A DNA stretch of 64,000 nt from Chrysoperla carnea (lineage: Eukaryota > Arthropoda > Insecta > Neuroptera > Chrysopidae), in NCBI RefSeq assembly GCF_905475395.1, contig NC_058339.1:74056520-74120519 (forward strand). Direction: 5' to 3'. The notes under the pieces are model-generated. The model did not search any database and was not told the origin of the DNA. It saw only the letters and a program-made list of their open reading frames with translations. This document shows, one piece after another, positions 12,278 through 24,401 of this stretch; the first letter of the stretch is position 1; every line of letters begins with the position of its first letter. A program made the translations under genes and the position numbers.

Positions 12278-12838
12278 AGTCCGTTAGCACTAGCGTTAAT
12301 CGCTCGGTAATCTTTAGTCGCGTAATGAGAGATTTTCTCACGTGTCTTGCACATGCGTCAAATATTTCGCGTGTTAGATGTTCTTTAACTTTGTAAATCA
12401 TAACCTCTACATAATTTTATATAAATTTATTTTTTAATGCAGTAGGTAATTAAAAATATTTTGATTACTTGATTATTGAATGATGCTTGAGAGTGAAAAT
12501 ATTAGAGCAGAGAAATAATCTAAATAATTAAATTCATTTGAACTAGTTGGACCATATTTTTAATTTACTGAGTACGACCTATAATTAACCAACGAAATAA
12601 TACGAGTAGATCCGAAAATTTCCCAAGTTAATATTTTTTTGCTTATACCTTTACTCTCGTGAAAAAAATTCTGACAAACTTAAAAAAAAAAAATTTTTTT
12701 GAAAACTGCAAAGAGGTTGAAAAATTCTGAAAAATTCATAATTCGAAAATAGATAAAAGATAGAAAAAGTTTCAATTACATATATCATTTGAAAAATAAA
12801 AGTTATTTATGTTTGAACTCGAGTGCTGACGGGTGAAA
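12278..12838 (+). repeat. Inverted-repeat MITE with CCGTYAGCACT ends, copy 1
   Basis: The left end is TAGTCCGTTAGCACTAGCG and the right end, read on the other strand, is CACCCGTCAGCACTCGAG, so the ends are inverted repeats. Subterminal AATGAGAGATTTTCTCACG is itself palindromic. About 560 bp, non-coding. Related copies are at 20880 and 34700, with a fragment in the intron of gene 4. It was inserted in the upstream region of gene 4. Confidence 0.65.
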
Positions 12839-13251
12839 ACTGGAATATGGTATAACAAGACTTACTTAGAAATAATCAATTATTACCTTTACTATGATTT
12901 ATAAAAGAATATGCAATGTTCAGCTTGTACAAGGACAGTTGAAAAAAATATTTTTATTTTATTGGGCAACAAAACCACACTGATAACCAGTCTTCAGCCT
13001 ACTTGCGACTTTTGAACCTGGGTACTATGTCTTACCCTACTGATTAAAAAAATCACCTACATTTGTTAACAGCAACAAAGTATTCTGTGATTTTTTTATT
13101 ATTACAAATCTACACGTGCAAAAAGTTGAACAAACGCTTATATACCTATGATTGGAGAATATAACTTATAAAAAAAAAGGTTAATGTCAATTCTCTAACG
13201 AAAGCCTTTGATTAATCTAGGCCTTAAAGAGTTCTGGATACACAGTGAGGA
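12839..13251 (+). promoter_or_regulatory. Proximal 5' flank of gene 4
   Basis: Contains ATAACCAGTCTTCAGCCTAC at 12983, nearly identical to 17726 and 28049 upstream of genes 5 and 6, and ATTTATAAAA shortly before it. In genes 5 and 6 these two pieces are adjacent; here about 75 bases separate them. A TATATA lies at about 13140. The last 80 bases (AAAGGTTAATGTCAATTCTC onward) also match the other two genes and are probably 5' UTR. Confidence 0.45.
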
Positions 13252-15009
13252 ATGACGTCGACTAACGAAACATCTCAAAGTCGAAGCTACAAATATACCG
13301 GCATAAAAATTGAAGATAAAGATGAATCTACCTTTGTGCTCAAAAAATCAAATTATACTCAAGAATATCTGTCAACAGCTATTTGTAAGTACACCAGTTT
13401 TTTAACCAATCAGCACTCGCGTTATGAGAATTTTGCTTACGCTCGATCTATGTCACCACTATAAACCTTTGTAAAGAACAGTTTGTTTAAATTTATAATA
13501 CTTTCATATATTACTATGTATAAAGTATAAAAATAGTTAATAGAAGCGGTAGGACTTGTTAACGGTAACTCCTTTTGCTCTTTTTTGAATACACCGAATA
13601 ATATCAAAAGTTTTTTTTATGTCGAAAAGTTTCTTGAATTAGTTGCTTAAATTAGATTATTTTTTTTGTTGTGTATTTTATTTACAGCAACGTTTGGAAT
13701 GTTTTTGGTTGGAATACATTTTACATGGATTGCACCTATTTTACCTAACCTATTATCGGGTACATTTAAAATACACATTACAATGGAACAATCTGTTTGG
13801 GTTATATCCTTGGTTCAAATTGGAGCCATTCCTGGCAGTATTCTTGCATCTTTAATATCAAATCACTATGGACGAAAAAAAACGATAGTGCTTATTTCAA
13901 TACCTTATGTTGTCTCATCGATAATAAGCATTTTTGCTGAAAATGTTTGGCATTATTATCTTGCAAGATTTTTGGCAGGTTTAAGTGTTGGTGGAACGTT
14001 TTCTGTGATACCAATGTATGTGAGTGAAATTTCTTCACCAGAAGTTCGGGGTCTTTTATCAACATCAGTTCATATGTCATCAAAATTTGCGGTTATTTTA
14101 ATTTATATTTCTGGAGCATATTTACCAATTGTAAAATATGAGATCTTCTGTGCAATTTTTCCCATTTTAATGCTCGTTTTCTCGCTTTTCTTACCGGAAA
14201 GTCCCTATTATTATGTGGTAAAACAAGATTTAGAATCGGCAGAAAAGTCATTAAAATTTTTGCGAAAAAAATCGAACGTTCGAAAAGAGCTTAACCGATT
14301 AATTGAAGGATATCAGGAGGAAACTGCTCGAGAAAAACAATCATTCTGTGATCTTTTCAAGTTCGATTACAATCGGAAATCATTGGTAATTATTTTTGTA
14401 CTATTAATGGCTCAACAATTGGCTGGCGGAACAGCATTTCTCTCATATATTCAAGTAATATTTAAAGATGGAAATTCAAGTATAGCCGTGGAATCTTGTG
14501 GAATATTTGTAGCTATTATTAATTTTAGCACTGTTGTTTTATCTGGAGGATTAATAGATCGTCTTGGGCGACGTAAATTACTTTATATCTCTTGTTATAG
14601 CCAATTACTTCCTTTATCTGCCTTAGCCATTTATTTTTATTTACAAAACGTTGCTAAAGTTGAATATATCGAATATTTACGATTAACACCATTAATTGCC
14701 TTAGTAGTTTTTAAATTTGCTTACGCCATTGGAATTTCACCCATTCCATACCTGCTGTTAGGTGAATTATTTCCCACAAGTGTAAAAGCTCAAGCAGGAT
14801 CGTTTATCACGATATGTGGATCATTGTTGGGGGTTGCAGCGAATAAAATGTATCAAACGTCTTTAACAGAATTTGGATATCCACCAACGTTTGGTATGTT
14901 TATTGTATTTGATATTTTAGCCATCATTTTTATATATTTTATGGTGCCAGAAACTAAGGGATTAACTTTAGAAGAAATTCAAATTAATTTGAGAAAATCG
15001 ACTAAATAA
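13252..15009 (+). CDS. Facilitated trehalose transporter Tret1-like, gene 4 (subfamily B)
   Basis: Exons 13252-13384 and 13688-15009 with a 303-nt GT-AG phase-1 intron give 484 residues. The first exon starts MTSTNETSQ, unlike the subfamily A start, but has the same 133-nt length and splice phase. All sugar-porter motifs are present: GRKK at 106-109, EISSPEVRG at 158-166, PESPYY at 214-219 (the most canonical version in the array), QQLAGGT at 287-293, DRLGRRK from 335, GELFPT at 403-408 and PETKG at 465-469. Inferred role: facilitated trehalose or related sugar transport in the plasma membrane. Its intron carries a fragment of the CCGTYAGCACT element. It is the most divergent member of subfamily B. 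Confidence 0.92.
13405..13485. repeat. Deleted CCGTYAGCACT-family fragment in the gene 4 intron
   Basis: CAATCAGCACTCGCGTTATG matches the left end of the element at 20880. The following CACTATAAACCTTTGTAAAG is the reverse complement of the sequence beside the right end of that copy (about 21410-21430). This suggests an internally deleted relative of the 20880 region. Confidence 0.45.
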
Positions 15010-15160
15010 AAAAAGTATTTTTTGAAGTAACAGAGGTTTTTATGTTACCGAGGTTTAAGTTATCGAGATTCTACTGTATTTGAGTTTAAACGACCAACAC
15101 AATTATGGCGATCTATCGGCCGCCATTTATTTTTTTTCGAAAAAGTATTTTCTAGAGGTA
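15010..15160. other. 3' flank of gene 4
   Basis: Short AT-rich interval ending with TATTTTCTAGAGGTA at 15146-15160, which is one copy of the target-site duplication of the SINE that follows. Confidence 0.6.
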
Positions 15161-15480
15161 AGAGTCTAAATGGCCGTGCGGTTTAAAGCGCTAGTTTTAG
15201 AACGTAGGATTATTTAGACTTAGGTTGCGGGTTCGAAACCAGGCAGCGGCAGTGTGAACAATTTATAATTAATGAGAGTGCAGATTTGATCACATTGTCG
15301 TCGCTTGGATAAGAACGAAGTAACCGACTCCACCCACATCAAAAATGTAATTGTATATGTTTGTAATTGATTAAATAAAGATTAACAAATAATGATGTGG
15401 GTGGCCTCTGTGATTAGGCATGCGTCACAAAAACGGAGGTTAAACCCCATTATTATTATTATTATTATTTTCTAGAGGTA
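15161..15480 (+). repeat. tRNA-derived SINE with target-site duplication
   Basis: The head resembles a leucine- or serine-type tRNA: an A-box-like TGGCCGTGCGG at 15171-15181 and a B-box GGTTCGAAACC at 15230-15240. The body follows, with an inverted CCACCCACATC/GATGTGGGTGG pair, and the tail is (ATT)n. The 15-bp TATTTTCTAGAGGTA precedes the head (15146-15160) and recurs after the tail (15466-15480), a clean target-site duplication from LINE-assisted insertion. The perfect duplication suggests a fairly young insertion. RNA polymerase III would transcribe it from the internal boxes. Confidence 0.85.
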
Positions 15481-15835
15481 GACTCAAAGTTTTGTCTTAA
15501 TTTGCGACCTCACGGGTTAAAAAAATTCTATCAAGCAAAACTTGTTTATTTTTTGATAAGGAACATTTTTGATATTTGAAGTTTTATTCTATCTCTTACG
15601 GTTTTCAAGATGGTTCTACGAACTCAAGACCCAATTGACCTATGCTATTCAGTTACGAACTCAAACTCACTTTTTATGCCTGAGCACGCTTTAAAAATTT
15701 CAGCTTGATATCTCTTTTCGTTTTTGAGTTATCGACAGACGGGCGGACGGACGGACAGATAACCGGAAATGAACGAATTAGGAGATTTTATGAACACTTG
15801 GGTTTTGAAGTTTTTAGAGCATGCGTTCAAAAATG
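15481..15835 (-). repeat. TATACCATGTATATAT family element, partial copy
   Basis: On the minus strand it shows the family order: TTCATAAAATCTCCTAATTC, a CCGTCCGTCCGCCCG block, ACTCAAAAACG, GGTCAATTGGGTCTTGAG and CCCGTGAGGTCGC. Both outer ends are missing. The SINE lies immediately to its left. Confidence 0.65.
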
Positions 15836-16532
15836 GAATAATAAACATTTTTGATATTTTTATTAAACTGGAAAGTTATTTGTAGGAACCTCAAGAATCG
15901 CACTAAAATCACCCCACAGCATATTGATGTTATCCATTTCAATTTTTGAGGTTTTCTCAAAAACCGCTCTATAGATTTTCATTAAAGTTGGCACAAGGCT
16001 AGACCTCAAGGTGTTCCTAGGATTGGTAGAAGCCACGTATCTGGGAAAATTCGAGAAGGCCCATACCCTAGGGAAAACTTTTCCAAATAGTTGAAAACAG
16101 GGTTTTTATCAACAAGGTCCTAGGTTTGATATAACTCCAATTCCCCTGGAGCCGTGGAGCTGGAGGGGATAAAATCGTCAAAAGTGGTCAAATCAACCCT
16201 GCCCAAAATTTATCAAATATTATTTAAAATGTCTTTTTAAGTAACTTTTGTAACTTGGTAATCTTTGCTTAACCTCACCCTTACCAAACTACATCCTTCT
16301 AAATATTATATTAAATCCAATAAATACCTAAACCTGTTCCTCATTACTTGTTTATAAATAATTCTTACAATTGGCTGCTTTCAATAAAAATACTACCAGA
16401 ATAATATATCAATTTTATAATATAATAAAGTCTTGTCCGATGTTACGGGCCGTTTATTTATTTATGTAGAATGAATGGCCTCTCCAAAAAAGTTCATAAA
16501 AGAACGTAATTTTTATAACTATAAGTTGTAGT
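15836..16532. other. Spacer before duplication unit A
   Basis: Holds a less AT-rich patch (about 15890-16200, with CTCAAGGTGTTCCTAGGATT) that looks like decayed dispersed repeat but has no internal partner in this window. A GTTACGGGCC motif occurs at about 16441. No gene seen. Confidence 0.35.
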
Positions 16533-17158
16533 TGCTGAAGAAGTCTCATTGGCGAGACGAAACGTCCAACTGTAATGTTCTGATTTGATATTCCTAGTCC
16601 AATTTCCCTTTCGTTCAATTTGTTTATTGATGTAGGTTTTTTAGAAGATATGAACAGGTTTATACATATAAACCGATAGAAAATTTTATGCCCAATAACT
16701 TAATGGTAATGACATATTTTTTCTCTAAAATTCATAGTTTTCGAGTAAATTTCAAAAAACTTGTGAAAAAACATTGAACATCGTAATTTTTACCAAAATG
16801 AACCTTTTTTTTTCCTGCGCATATAAAAAAAAAAACTTTTAATCTACACGTAAAAATTGGCATAAAATACATTGTCGCACCCATAACTTAAGCAAATAGT
16901 AAAGTTATTCATTTTCTTATCAGTTTCATGAATTCTTGTCGATCCATCGAATAATTAATTCCAAATTACAATTTAATGACCTCGGAATTTTTATAAACGT
17001 AGGAGAAGTTGTTGTACCTAGAATCAAAATTTACATTAAGGTGTATTTTCATGCATTGGAATAAATAAATGGAAATTGTCACTGTTAACAGCACTGTTAC
17101 TCTTCAACACTAATTTTTGTTATTGAGAATTTCAAATATTAAACAAATGTCGATTAAC

Positions 17159-17195
17159 ACGTGTGAACCATGGTACATGATGTAAGAATATAATT
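17159..17195 (+). promoter_or_regulatory. Conserved CCATGGTACATGATGTAAG motif, gene 5
   Basis: Counterpart of the motifs at 12187 and 27077, about 1 kb upstream of the start codon. Function is inferred only from conservation among the three paralogs. Confidence 0.3.
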
Positions 17196-17273
17196 AAATA
17201 CTTAATGCGATGTCAAGATACAAAGCTAGCGTATTTAAAAGTTTACCTCATAATTCAACGTTATATTGAAAAA

Positions 17274-17680
17274 TTACAGTAAAAGATGTTAACGAAAATC
17301 GGCTAATAAACGAAAATGAAAAAAAAACTGCTCGTCTTTTGCTAAAATCTCATGGAATGTAATTCTTAGGTGTCAAATATCTGGTTAATAAACAATAATT
17401 TGTTAATTCAATGGAACGGTTAATAATAATAATAACGGTGAAAGTACATTAAAAATAGTAGTTAATCAACTTGTATGACGTAAATGTTAAATGTTTATCA
17501 AATAATCGAAAACTATACATTTGTTAGGTATATGTCATCCAAGTTGCCTATTTATAATTTTTGTATGCCAACTTTATTAACATTGATCAATTCTAAGAAA
17601 CACATTCCATGAGGTTTCAGCAAAATGCGAGCGGTTTCTTTCATTTTCCTTGATTTGTAACATCTTTAACTGTACTATAA
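17274..17680. repeat. Foldback element upstream of gene 5
   Basis: The left arm (17274-17376: CAGTAAAAGATGTTA, GAAAATGAAA, CTCATGGAATGT) and right arm (17590-17680) are imperfect inverted repeats of about 90-100 bp. The interior is also partly palindromic (CAACTTGTATGACGT against ATGTCATCCAAGTTG). It would fold into a long hairpin. The copy in unit B (about 27240-27985) is interrupted by a LINE fragment, so the element predates the segmental duplication. Confidence 0.6.
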
Positions 17681-18178
17681 TAACTCACCAATAACAAATG
17701 ATTTTCAATCACCATGATTTATAAAATAACCAGTCTTCAGCCTACCTGTTCTAATAAAATAATCTCATTTCAATACAAATAATTTCTAGCAGAAAGCTAA
17801 TAATATCTGTATTTAAAGGTAATAATATAAGTTGACTATAATAATTCACCCTTGATTTTAAAATGGAACAAGTTTGAATTTTGTCTTATTATAAAATAAT
17901 TTTTTAATTATGTTTTTATAAAATCGTTTAGACACTTATCAGAATAATAAAAATAATAATGAAATAAATTAAATAAATATTAGAGATTTATATTGGAAAT
18001 TCTAGAATTAAGTATTCATTAATTTTATTATTGTACCAATCATTGTATTGACGACTACGGTTTAAATACAGAAATTATCTACCAAAAAAGGTTAATAAAA
18101 TTAATTCTCTAAAGTAAGGTCTGTGTTTATTAAACCTTTAAGTGTTTTCGATTCTTTCGATTCACACAGTGATGCAGA
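17681..18178 (+). promoter_or_regulatory. 5' flank of gene 5
   Basis: Holds ATTTATAAAATAACCAGTCT continuing into TCAGCCTACCTG (17718-17748), shared with genes 4 and 6. The last 110 bases match the presumed 5' UTRs of genes 4 and 6. It ends in an upstream ATG (18172), described separately. The promoter position itself is not resolved. Confidence 0.4.
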
Positions 18179-18192
18179 ATGACGTCGACTAA
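18172..18192 (+). promoter_or_regulatory. Short upstream reading frame overlapping the gene 5 start
   Basis: ATG at 18172 opens a six-codon frame (MQNDVD, then TAA) that overlaps the main ATG at 18179 in another frame. It has a purine at -3. The same uORF occurs in gene 6 but not in gene 4, where the ATG is AGG. It could lower translation of the main frame. Confidence 0.4.
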
Positions 18193-20188
18193 TAAAAACT
18201 CTCAAAATTGGAACTACAAATATACAGACATAGAAAATAAAGACGAAAATGAATCCACAATTGTGCAAGAAAAATCAAATTATATGCAAGAATATCTGTC
18301 AACATTTATTTGTAAGTACATTAATTTTTTTTATATAAAATTCGGTATAATTAACGATGTTTGTCGCTTAATTAAGCAACTTTGTACTTGTTACTAGGGG
18401 GTATTTGGGGTCGTAGAGCACGAATATCGCAACAGAATTAATCTCCAAGGTACTTGGTTTCCTGAGTACCTCGGGTACCATGGTTTACCAGCTGTAAATC
18501 GCAAAAAGGATTTTCCGAAACAAAAAGTTAACAAAAAATTATACTAAAAATGTTGAACTGAATATATTCAGCGAAAAATTAATTTAAAATTAGTTAATTT
18601 GGTGTTTAGTGGGCCAGTTCTGCTTAAACTACCGTCATAAATAGGCAGATTTATACTAAATCCAACCAGCTATAATGAACGTGGCCAAAGCGTTCTTGGT
18701 TTACATCTCAATCTCACCGATACTTCCTTTTTAAACTTAGTATTGAATTTGAGAAAAAAAGTTCCAAATAAAAGCTCTTACAAATATACGAAAAATTCAG
18801 CAGAATATAACTTCAAAATTTGTATATTTTTTATTTATTGGTTTATTTTCTTTACAGCATCGTTTGGAATATTTATGGTTGGATTACATTTTTCATGGAT
18901 TGCACCAATTTTACCAACCCTTTTATCGGGTACATTTAAAGTACAAATAACAATGGCACAATCTGTTTGGGTTATATCCCTGCTACAAATTGGAGCTGTT
19001 CCTGGTAGTATTCTTGCATCATTTTTATCAAATCACTGTGGACGAAAAAAAACGATAGTGCTTATTTCAATACCATATGTTGTTTCATCGATAATAAGTA
19101 TTTTTGCTGAAAATGTTTGGCATTATTATCTTGCCCGATTTCTAGCAGGCTTGAGTGTTGGTGGGACGTTTTCTGTGATACCAATGTATGTAAGTGAAAT
19201 TTCTTCATCAGAAGTTCGAGGTCTTTTATCAACAGCAGTTAATATTTCATTAAAATTTGCGGTTATTTTAGTTTATATTTCTGGAGCATATTTACCAATT
19301 GTTGAATATGGGATTTTCTGTGCAATTTTTCCCATTTTAATGTTCGTTTTCTCGTTTTTCTTACCAGAAACTCCTTATTATTATGTGGTAAAACAAGATT
19401 TAGAATTGGCAGAAAAATCATTAAAATTTTTGCGAAAAAAATCGAATGTTCGAAATGAACTCGATTGCTTAATTGAAGGATACAAAGAGGAAACTGCTCG
19501 AGTAAAACAATCGTTTTGGGATCTTTTCAAGTTTGATTACAATCGAAAATCGTTACTTATTGTTTTTATACTTGTATCGGCTCAACAATTGGCTGGCGGA
19601 AAAGCATTTGACTCATATATTCAAGTAATATTTAAAGATGGAAATTCAAGTATAGCTGTCGAATCTTGTGGGATTATTGTATCTGTCATTAATTTTATCA
19701 CTGTTATTATATGTGGCAGTTTAATAGATCGCCTTGGGCGGCGAAAATTACTTTGTATTTCTTGTTTCGGTATGTTACTTCCCTTGTCTGCCTTAGCCAT
19801 TTATTTTTATTTACAAAACGTTGTCAAAGTCGAATACATCGAATATTTACGATTAACACCTTTAATTGCATTAGTAAGTTTTAAAATTGCCTTCGTGATA
19901 GGAATTGCACCACTTCCTTTCGTACTGTTAGGCGAATTATTTCCCACAAGTGTAAAAGCTCATGCAGGATCGTTTATCACGATATGTATGTCATTTTTGG
20001 GGGTTGCAGCGAATAAAATGTATCAAACGGTTTCAACAGAATTTGGATATCCACCAACTTTTGGAATGTTTGTTGTATTAGATATATTAGCACTAATTTT
20101 TATATATTTTATGGTGCCAGAAACTAAGGGATTAACTTTAGAAGAAATTCAAATTAATTTGAGAAATTCGATTAAACAAAAAAAGTAG
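18179..20188 (+). CDS. Facilitated trehalose transporter Tret1-like, gene 5 (subfamily B)
   Basis: Exons 18179-18311 and 18858-20188 with a 546-nt GT-AG phase-1 intron encode 487 residues. The tail exon starts MTSTNKNSQ. The 12-helix motifs are present: GRKK at 106-109, SEISSSEVRG, PETPYY, QQLAGGK at 287-293, DRLGRRK, GELFPT and PETKG. Two sugar-site features are unusual: residue 293, aligned with glucose-binding Asn288 of GLUT1, is Lys, and the next helix turn has Asp (KAFDS) where genes 4 and 6 have Leu. The GLUT1 Trp388 position is Phe. It is about 95% identical to gene 6. The substrate may differ from that of subfamily A; this is inference. The reading frame stays open upstream into the intron (from about 18743), but that part has no ATG and gene 6 does not share it. 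Confidence 0.92.
18387..18490. repeat. Fragment of foldback element in the gene 5 intron
   Basis: CTTGTTACTAGGGGG, GGGGTCGTAGAGCACGAATA and ACCTCGGGTACCATGG match the inner part of the much larger hairpin element in the gene 6 intron (28731-29195). The outer arms are missing here. Confidence 0.5.
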
Positions 20189-20474
20189 TGTTTTTTTTTT
20201 GTTAAATTTTATGCAGATTCTCAGAATATTCTTACTTTGAATGGTATTTTTCTTTTTGGAAGTTGAAGAAATTTCAATCGCATTTGTGTTAGTTTTAGTT
20301 GGAATGTAATCTGATTCAAAAAAATTTCGATCTTTTAAAATTTTTTCGAAATACACAAACTTTTGATTAATAGTCTGTCTCACTCTTAAATATGTCAAAA
20401 TTCTGACGCTATTTATCAGTTTTGTGTCATTTATCGATAGTATAAAGGGCATTAAAAGTCGTAGTGTATCGTTT

Positions 20475-20506
<32 letters not shown>

Positions 20507-20879
20507 GTTTTTTATAAAAGCATATAAACTTTTAAGTGTTATAGAAGAAAGTTCATTTGTTGATTGCTTACACTGTATAAATTATAGTTTGTTAATCCTT
20601 TATTAATAATCTGTTAAGTGTTAAAATTTCTTAAAGTTTTTGTTTTTTAAAAGTGTATTGATTGTGGATAGCCTTAAATATTTCTGAAAAGTTTTTAAAT
20701 TTAATGGTCGGCTGAATTTCAGAACTTTATAGTTTGTTATTTTTTTAAATATGTGATCTCTTAAAAGTTTCAAATTTGCTGTTTTACAACTGTGATTTGA
20801 TATGGCTTAAAAATAGTTAATTTCTAGTTTTAAATTTTGTATTATCATTTATAAAACTGTTAACAAAACAATTTTATCG
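20189..20879. other. 3' flank of gene 5
   Basis: AT-rich and closely matched by 30804-31550 downstream of gene 6. It includes a GTTTT-rich run at about 20470-20515. It should hold the 3' UTR. No other gene seen. Confidence 0.45.
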
Positions 20880-21372
20880 CATCAGCACTCGCGTTAACCG
20901 TTCGGTAATCTTTATTCGGGTGATGAGAGATTTTCTCACGCGTTCAGCACATGTGTCACATATTTTGCGCTTTATATATTCGTTTACTTTGTAAATCATA
21001 ACCTCTACATAATTTTATATAAATTTATTGATGTTTGAGAGTGAAAATCTTAGATTAGGGCGGAGAAATAATCTAAATAATTAAATTCATTTTAACAAAT
21101 TTCACCATCTTTCTATCACAAGTTTTTTAAATTTACTGAATATAACTAATATTAAACAAACGAAACTTAACAAACAGACTAAGACTCGATAATTTCCAAA
21201 GTGAATATTTTTTTGCTTACACCTTTACTCTAGTGATGGGTGAAATTCTCACACTATAGATAGATTGAAGATAGAAAAAGATTCAACGACATATACCACT
21301 TGAAAGATAAAACTTATTTATTTTGGAAATCAAGCGTGACCAAATTCTCAAAACGCAAGTGCGGACGGGCTA
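20880..21372 (+). repeat. Inverted-repeat MITE with CCGTYAGCACT ends, copy 2
   Basis: Left end ATCAGCACTCGCGTTAACCG; right end on the other strand GCCCGTCCGCACTTGCGTT. The internal palindromic GATGAGAGATTTTCTCACG matches the copy at 12278. The corresponding place in unit B (31550-31860) keeps only part of it. Confidence 0.6.
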
Positions 21373-22028
21373 AGAATTGTGAGTGACAATTGTTTACAAA
21401 CTGTTCTTTACAAGGTTTATAGTGGCAAAGAAAAAAAAAATATAAAAAAAAATCGTGAAATCGTAATTATTCAAAGAAAACGGGATTGAGAATTATCGGA
21501 GCAAACTATTAATGTTTTTTGGAAGGGCGTTAACAAGTGGTATTTTTGATGGTCAATAATTATTGATGGTCTGACCCATTTTCGAAGTTAGGAACTGGTC
21601 TATAACTTTTATGAACAATTCAAAGGAATAATATATTTTACCACTTACCAAATAGTTGAATATTAAAATATGAAAATACATAATTTTACATAAATACATA
21701 AAACTTTCATATATTCCTTTCTGCATATAGCATTAACAGTAGCATATAATTTTTGATCCAGTTTTATCCTTAAAGTGTTCCATCTAAATCATTTACATAC
21801 TAAATAAAACATTTAAAACTGGATTCTACATTTCTTCTTTTTGAATAATAATTTGTATATGTTTTGATAAATGTTTTCTAAAATGCAGTGTTTGTTTCAG
21901 TTATAATTTAGTTGATAAGGTTGATCGTCACTGCAATTTTTCACATTACTCAAAAATTTGCTTAGACAGAAATCAAAATTAATTACATAATTATTGTACA
22001 ATTATTTAGAAATTATTTAATTACTTAA
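21373..22028. other. Spacer within unit A
   Basis: AT-rich. From about 21800 (AAACTGGATTCTACATTTCT) it is matched by 31850 onward in unit B. No gene seen. Confidence 0.4.
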
Positions 22029-22622
22029 TGAAGTACGATAACCAAGGCAATTTTAAATAAAAACCGTGATATATGAACTTGAACTAAGTCTAATTCAATT
22101 CTGAAAATTGTAGGGTGGGTTGCCCGATTAATTTAATAAATAAATGACTTCAAAAATATTTTAATTGATTTTAAGGGAATGTTTTCATAAATTTCTCCAA
22201 AACTAGTTAGTGGAAAAAAAAAAAACTATTTAAATTAGTTAAAATCTTAATAAATTAATGAAGTAAAATAAAAAACCCGTTGTGCCCGACTAAGTAAAGA
22301 TATATGAGCTTGGTAGCGAGGACACACACAAAAAAAAGAAATTATCAATTTTGATGGTGAATTATGTTATAGCTTGACGATATGAGACTAAAAGTAAAAT
22401 TATTCGATATCTGGAGTAATTTTCAAAATAACGAGAATTGAAAATTTTGTTTAGTTGTTTACCTTTCGATATTTCTAAAACCAAGGCTGATATGGAAAAG
22501 TTTTATTCTTATTTATCGTCTACATTCAGGAAGTCATAAAAAATGCATAGTCAAAGTTGAAAATAAGTTTCAAAGAATTTCAACCCTAAATCTAAAATTG
22601 CCTTGGTGCTCGTACTTCCTTA
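22029..22622 (-). repeat. GTACGAGCGCCAAGG family element, copy 2
   Basis: Complete copy in reverse orientation: AAGTACGATAACCAAGGCAA at one end and TTGCCTTGGTGCTCGTACTT at the other, an inverted pair. The internal hairpin arms are also present. Its partner in unit B is at 32062, so the insertion predates the segmental duplication. Confidence 0.75.
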
Positions 22623-23700
22623 AAAATATTTAAACTTCCTTAAAAAATACAGTTTGTTTGAGCTTAACGGTGACTTGTTCGAATGAAAGATCGTTTTTCA
22701 CTGTTAAAAAGAATGAATAGTGTATTACGATCAAATTTATCACAATATAACTGCTTTATCGGTACTTGTTATAAACAGTGAACTCGCTAAAAATTTAAAT
22801 GTCGAAGAGATATAATTCACGATATTGTTAGTATAAAAAGCAAAAAAATAAATTTCTAAAAACTATTTAATTATTTTTGTTTAATTATTTTTGAATAAAA
22901 TTTATTACGAAAATATTTATGTTTTCAATCACTTGTGTTTAATGGCGTAAAAAGTCATTTTTCTCGGCTTTTACAGAGAGTTGCCCTAAGGCATAAAATT
23001 GTTTAATTCGCCACTAGATAGTAAAAAATTTGTATGTGGGTGGAATTACCTTTTGAAATTCTACTCTTCAAAAATAATTACAAAAAAGTTGCTAAATGCT
23101 TAATTTATGATCACCCCTAATCTTAAAAAATAAAAAAAGTTAAATTTTAATTTAAACCCTCACATACTTCCTCCCAACTTCGATTTGAGATTACACTTTG
23201 AAAAAAAATATGAATATTAAACTTTTTTTTTTTTTTAAATTTAACATAAATTTTTTATTATATTATTTTATTTTATTTAATAAAGAATAAAAATTTTTTA
23301 TTTTTCTTAGAAGATAGGAGCTACTCCAACGAGGTAAAAATAGTAGGGGTAAGAAAAGTATAAAGAATTTTTTGACATACACGAAAAGGGAAGTAAATAA
23401 TAAAAAGAAAAAATAAATAGTGGCGTATACAGGTTGATTTTTAAAAAGTTTTCACACCTCTTGTTTTTCGAAAACGTAATGATATAAATCTGAAAACAGT
23501 TATAAGCTTAACTAAAAGCATTAGTTTTTTACGGTCAACCACGTTCAAACAGGGTCAAAAACCTTTCAACCTGAAAATTTTTTAAATCCGGTGCCAAAAA
23601 TTGAGGTTTGAGACAGAAGTGAAAACTTAAAACTTTGGAATAACTGCGGTTTTTTGTTGTTGAATTTTTTAATTAAATTTTATAATTGGAAAATGGAAAC
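22623..23700. other. Spacer within unit A
   Basis: AT-rich, paralogous to 32645-33725 in unit B, with no coding signal. It contains long A and T runs near 23215-23300. Confidence 0.4.
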
Positions 23701-24240
23701 TATTAACATACTAGCTATGCCCGTCCACGTTTCGCTGTGGCTTTCTTTGATTTATCTTGTCAGGGGGAGTAAGTAAAAAAAGTCTAGAAACACATTTGAA
23801 AATTACATGACTTTCATACCATTTTGCAGTTTTTTTTAATTAATCGGGATGCAAAGTGTCTATAAACACTCTTGGGTATAAATGCGGGGTATGGGTGTCA
23901 CGTGGTATGCATGTCGCTTCCGATGAAACGATCCAAGCCATGGTGACCACTAAACTATAATTTCAACCTCCTACTAAAAAATTACCTATAAAGCCAAATG
24001 ATGCCATAAGTTCTATTTTCGAGTGGAAACTTTTTTTAAATCAGTCTGTATCTGTGGGTAAAGTGGAATAATGGTGAGAACGTACGTTTTTTCAAGTTAT
24101 ACAATCAAAATATCACAAACGAGACATATTTTTCCTGTGAGTGAAAATGTTGTGTGTCTCTTGAGACATTTTTATACACTTTTAGTGCACACCAATTTCA
24201 TCAATAAATAAAGGGTATATTGTTTAAAATCGCCATGTTT
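23701..24240. repeat. Dispersed repeat beginning ACTAGCTATGCCCGTCC
   Basis: The head ACTAGCTATGCCCGTCCACG is followed by GTTTCGCTGTGG, resembling the ends of Helitron-like or other non-autonomous insect repeats. It is paralogous to 33730-34550. A related stretch (CACTCTTGACTATAAATGCA) occurs at about 50560, so it is dispersed and not just part of the duplication. Confidence 0.45.
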
Positions 24241-24401
24241 GGATTTAGTACGCCCTTAACCCGCCAACACACCCGTTAACCGTTTAAAGTGGAATACTAA
24301 ATTTATATTCTGTACAATCACATAAAAAAATAAAACAAGCCGTTGGTGGTATGATCTTTAGAGACAGACCAATAGCTTTATGATTAAATAAATAATGTTT
24401 T

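Noticed and set aside
18743-18857. Extension of the gene 5 frame into its intron, with a peptide resembling the exon 1 phrase S-YKYT
   Set aside because: It has no ATG, is absent from the otherwise matching gene 6 intron, and a good acceptor lies at 18857. It was treated as intron.
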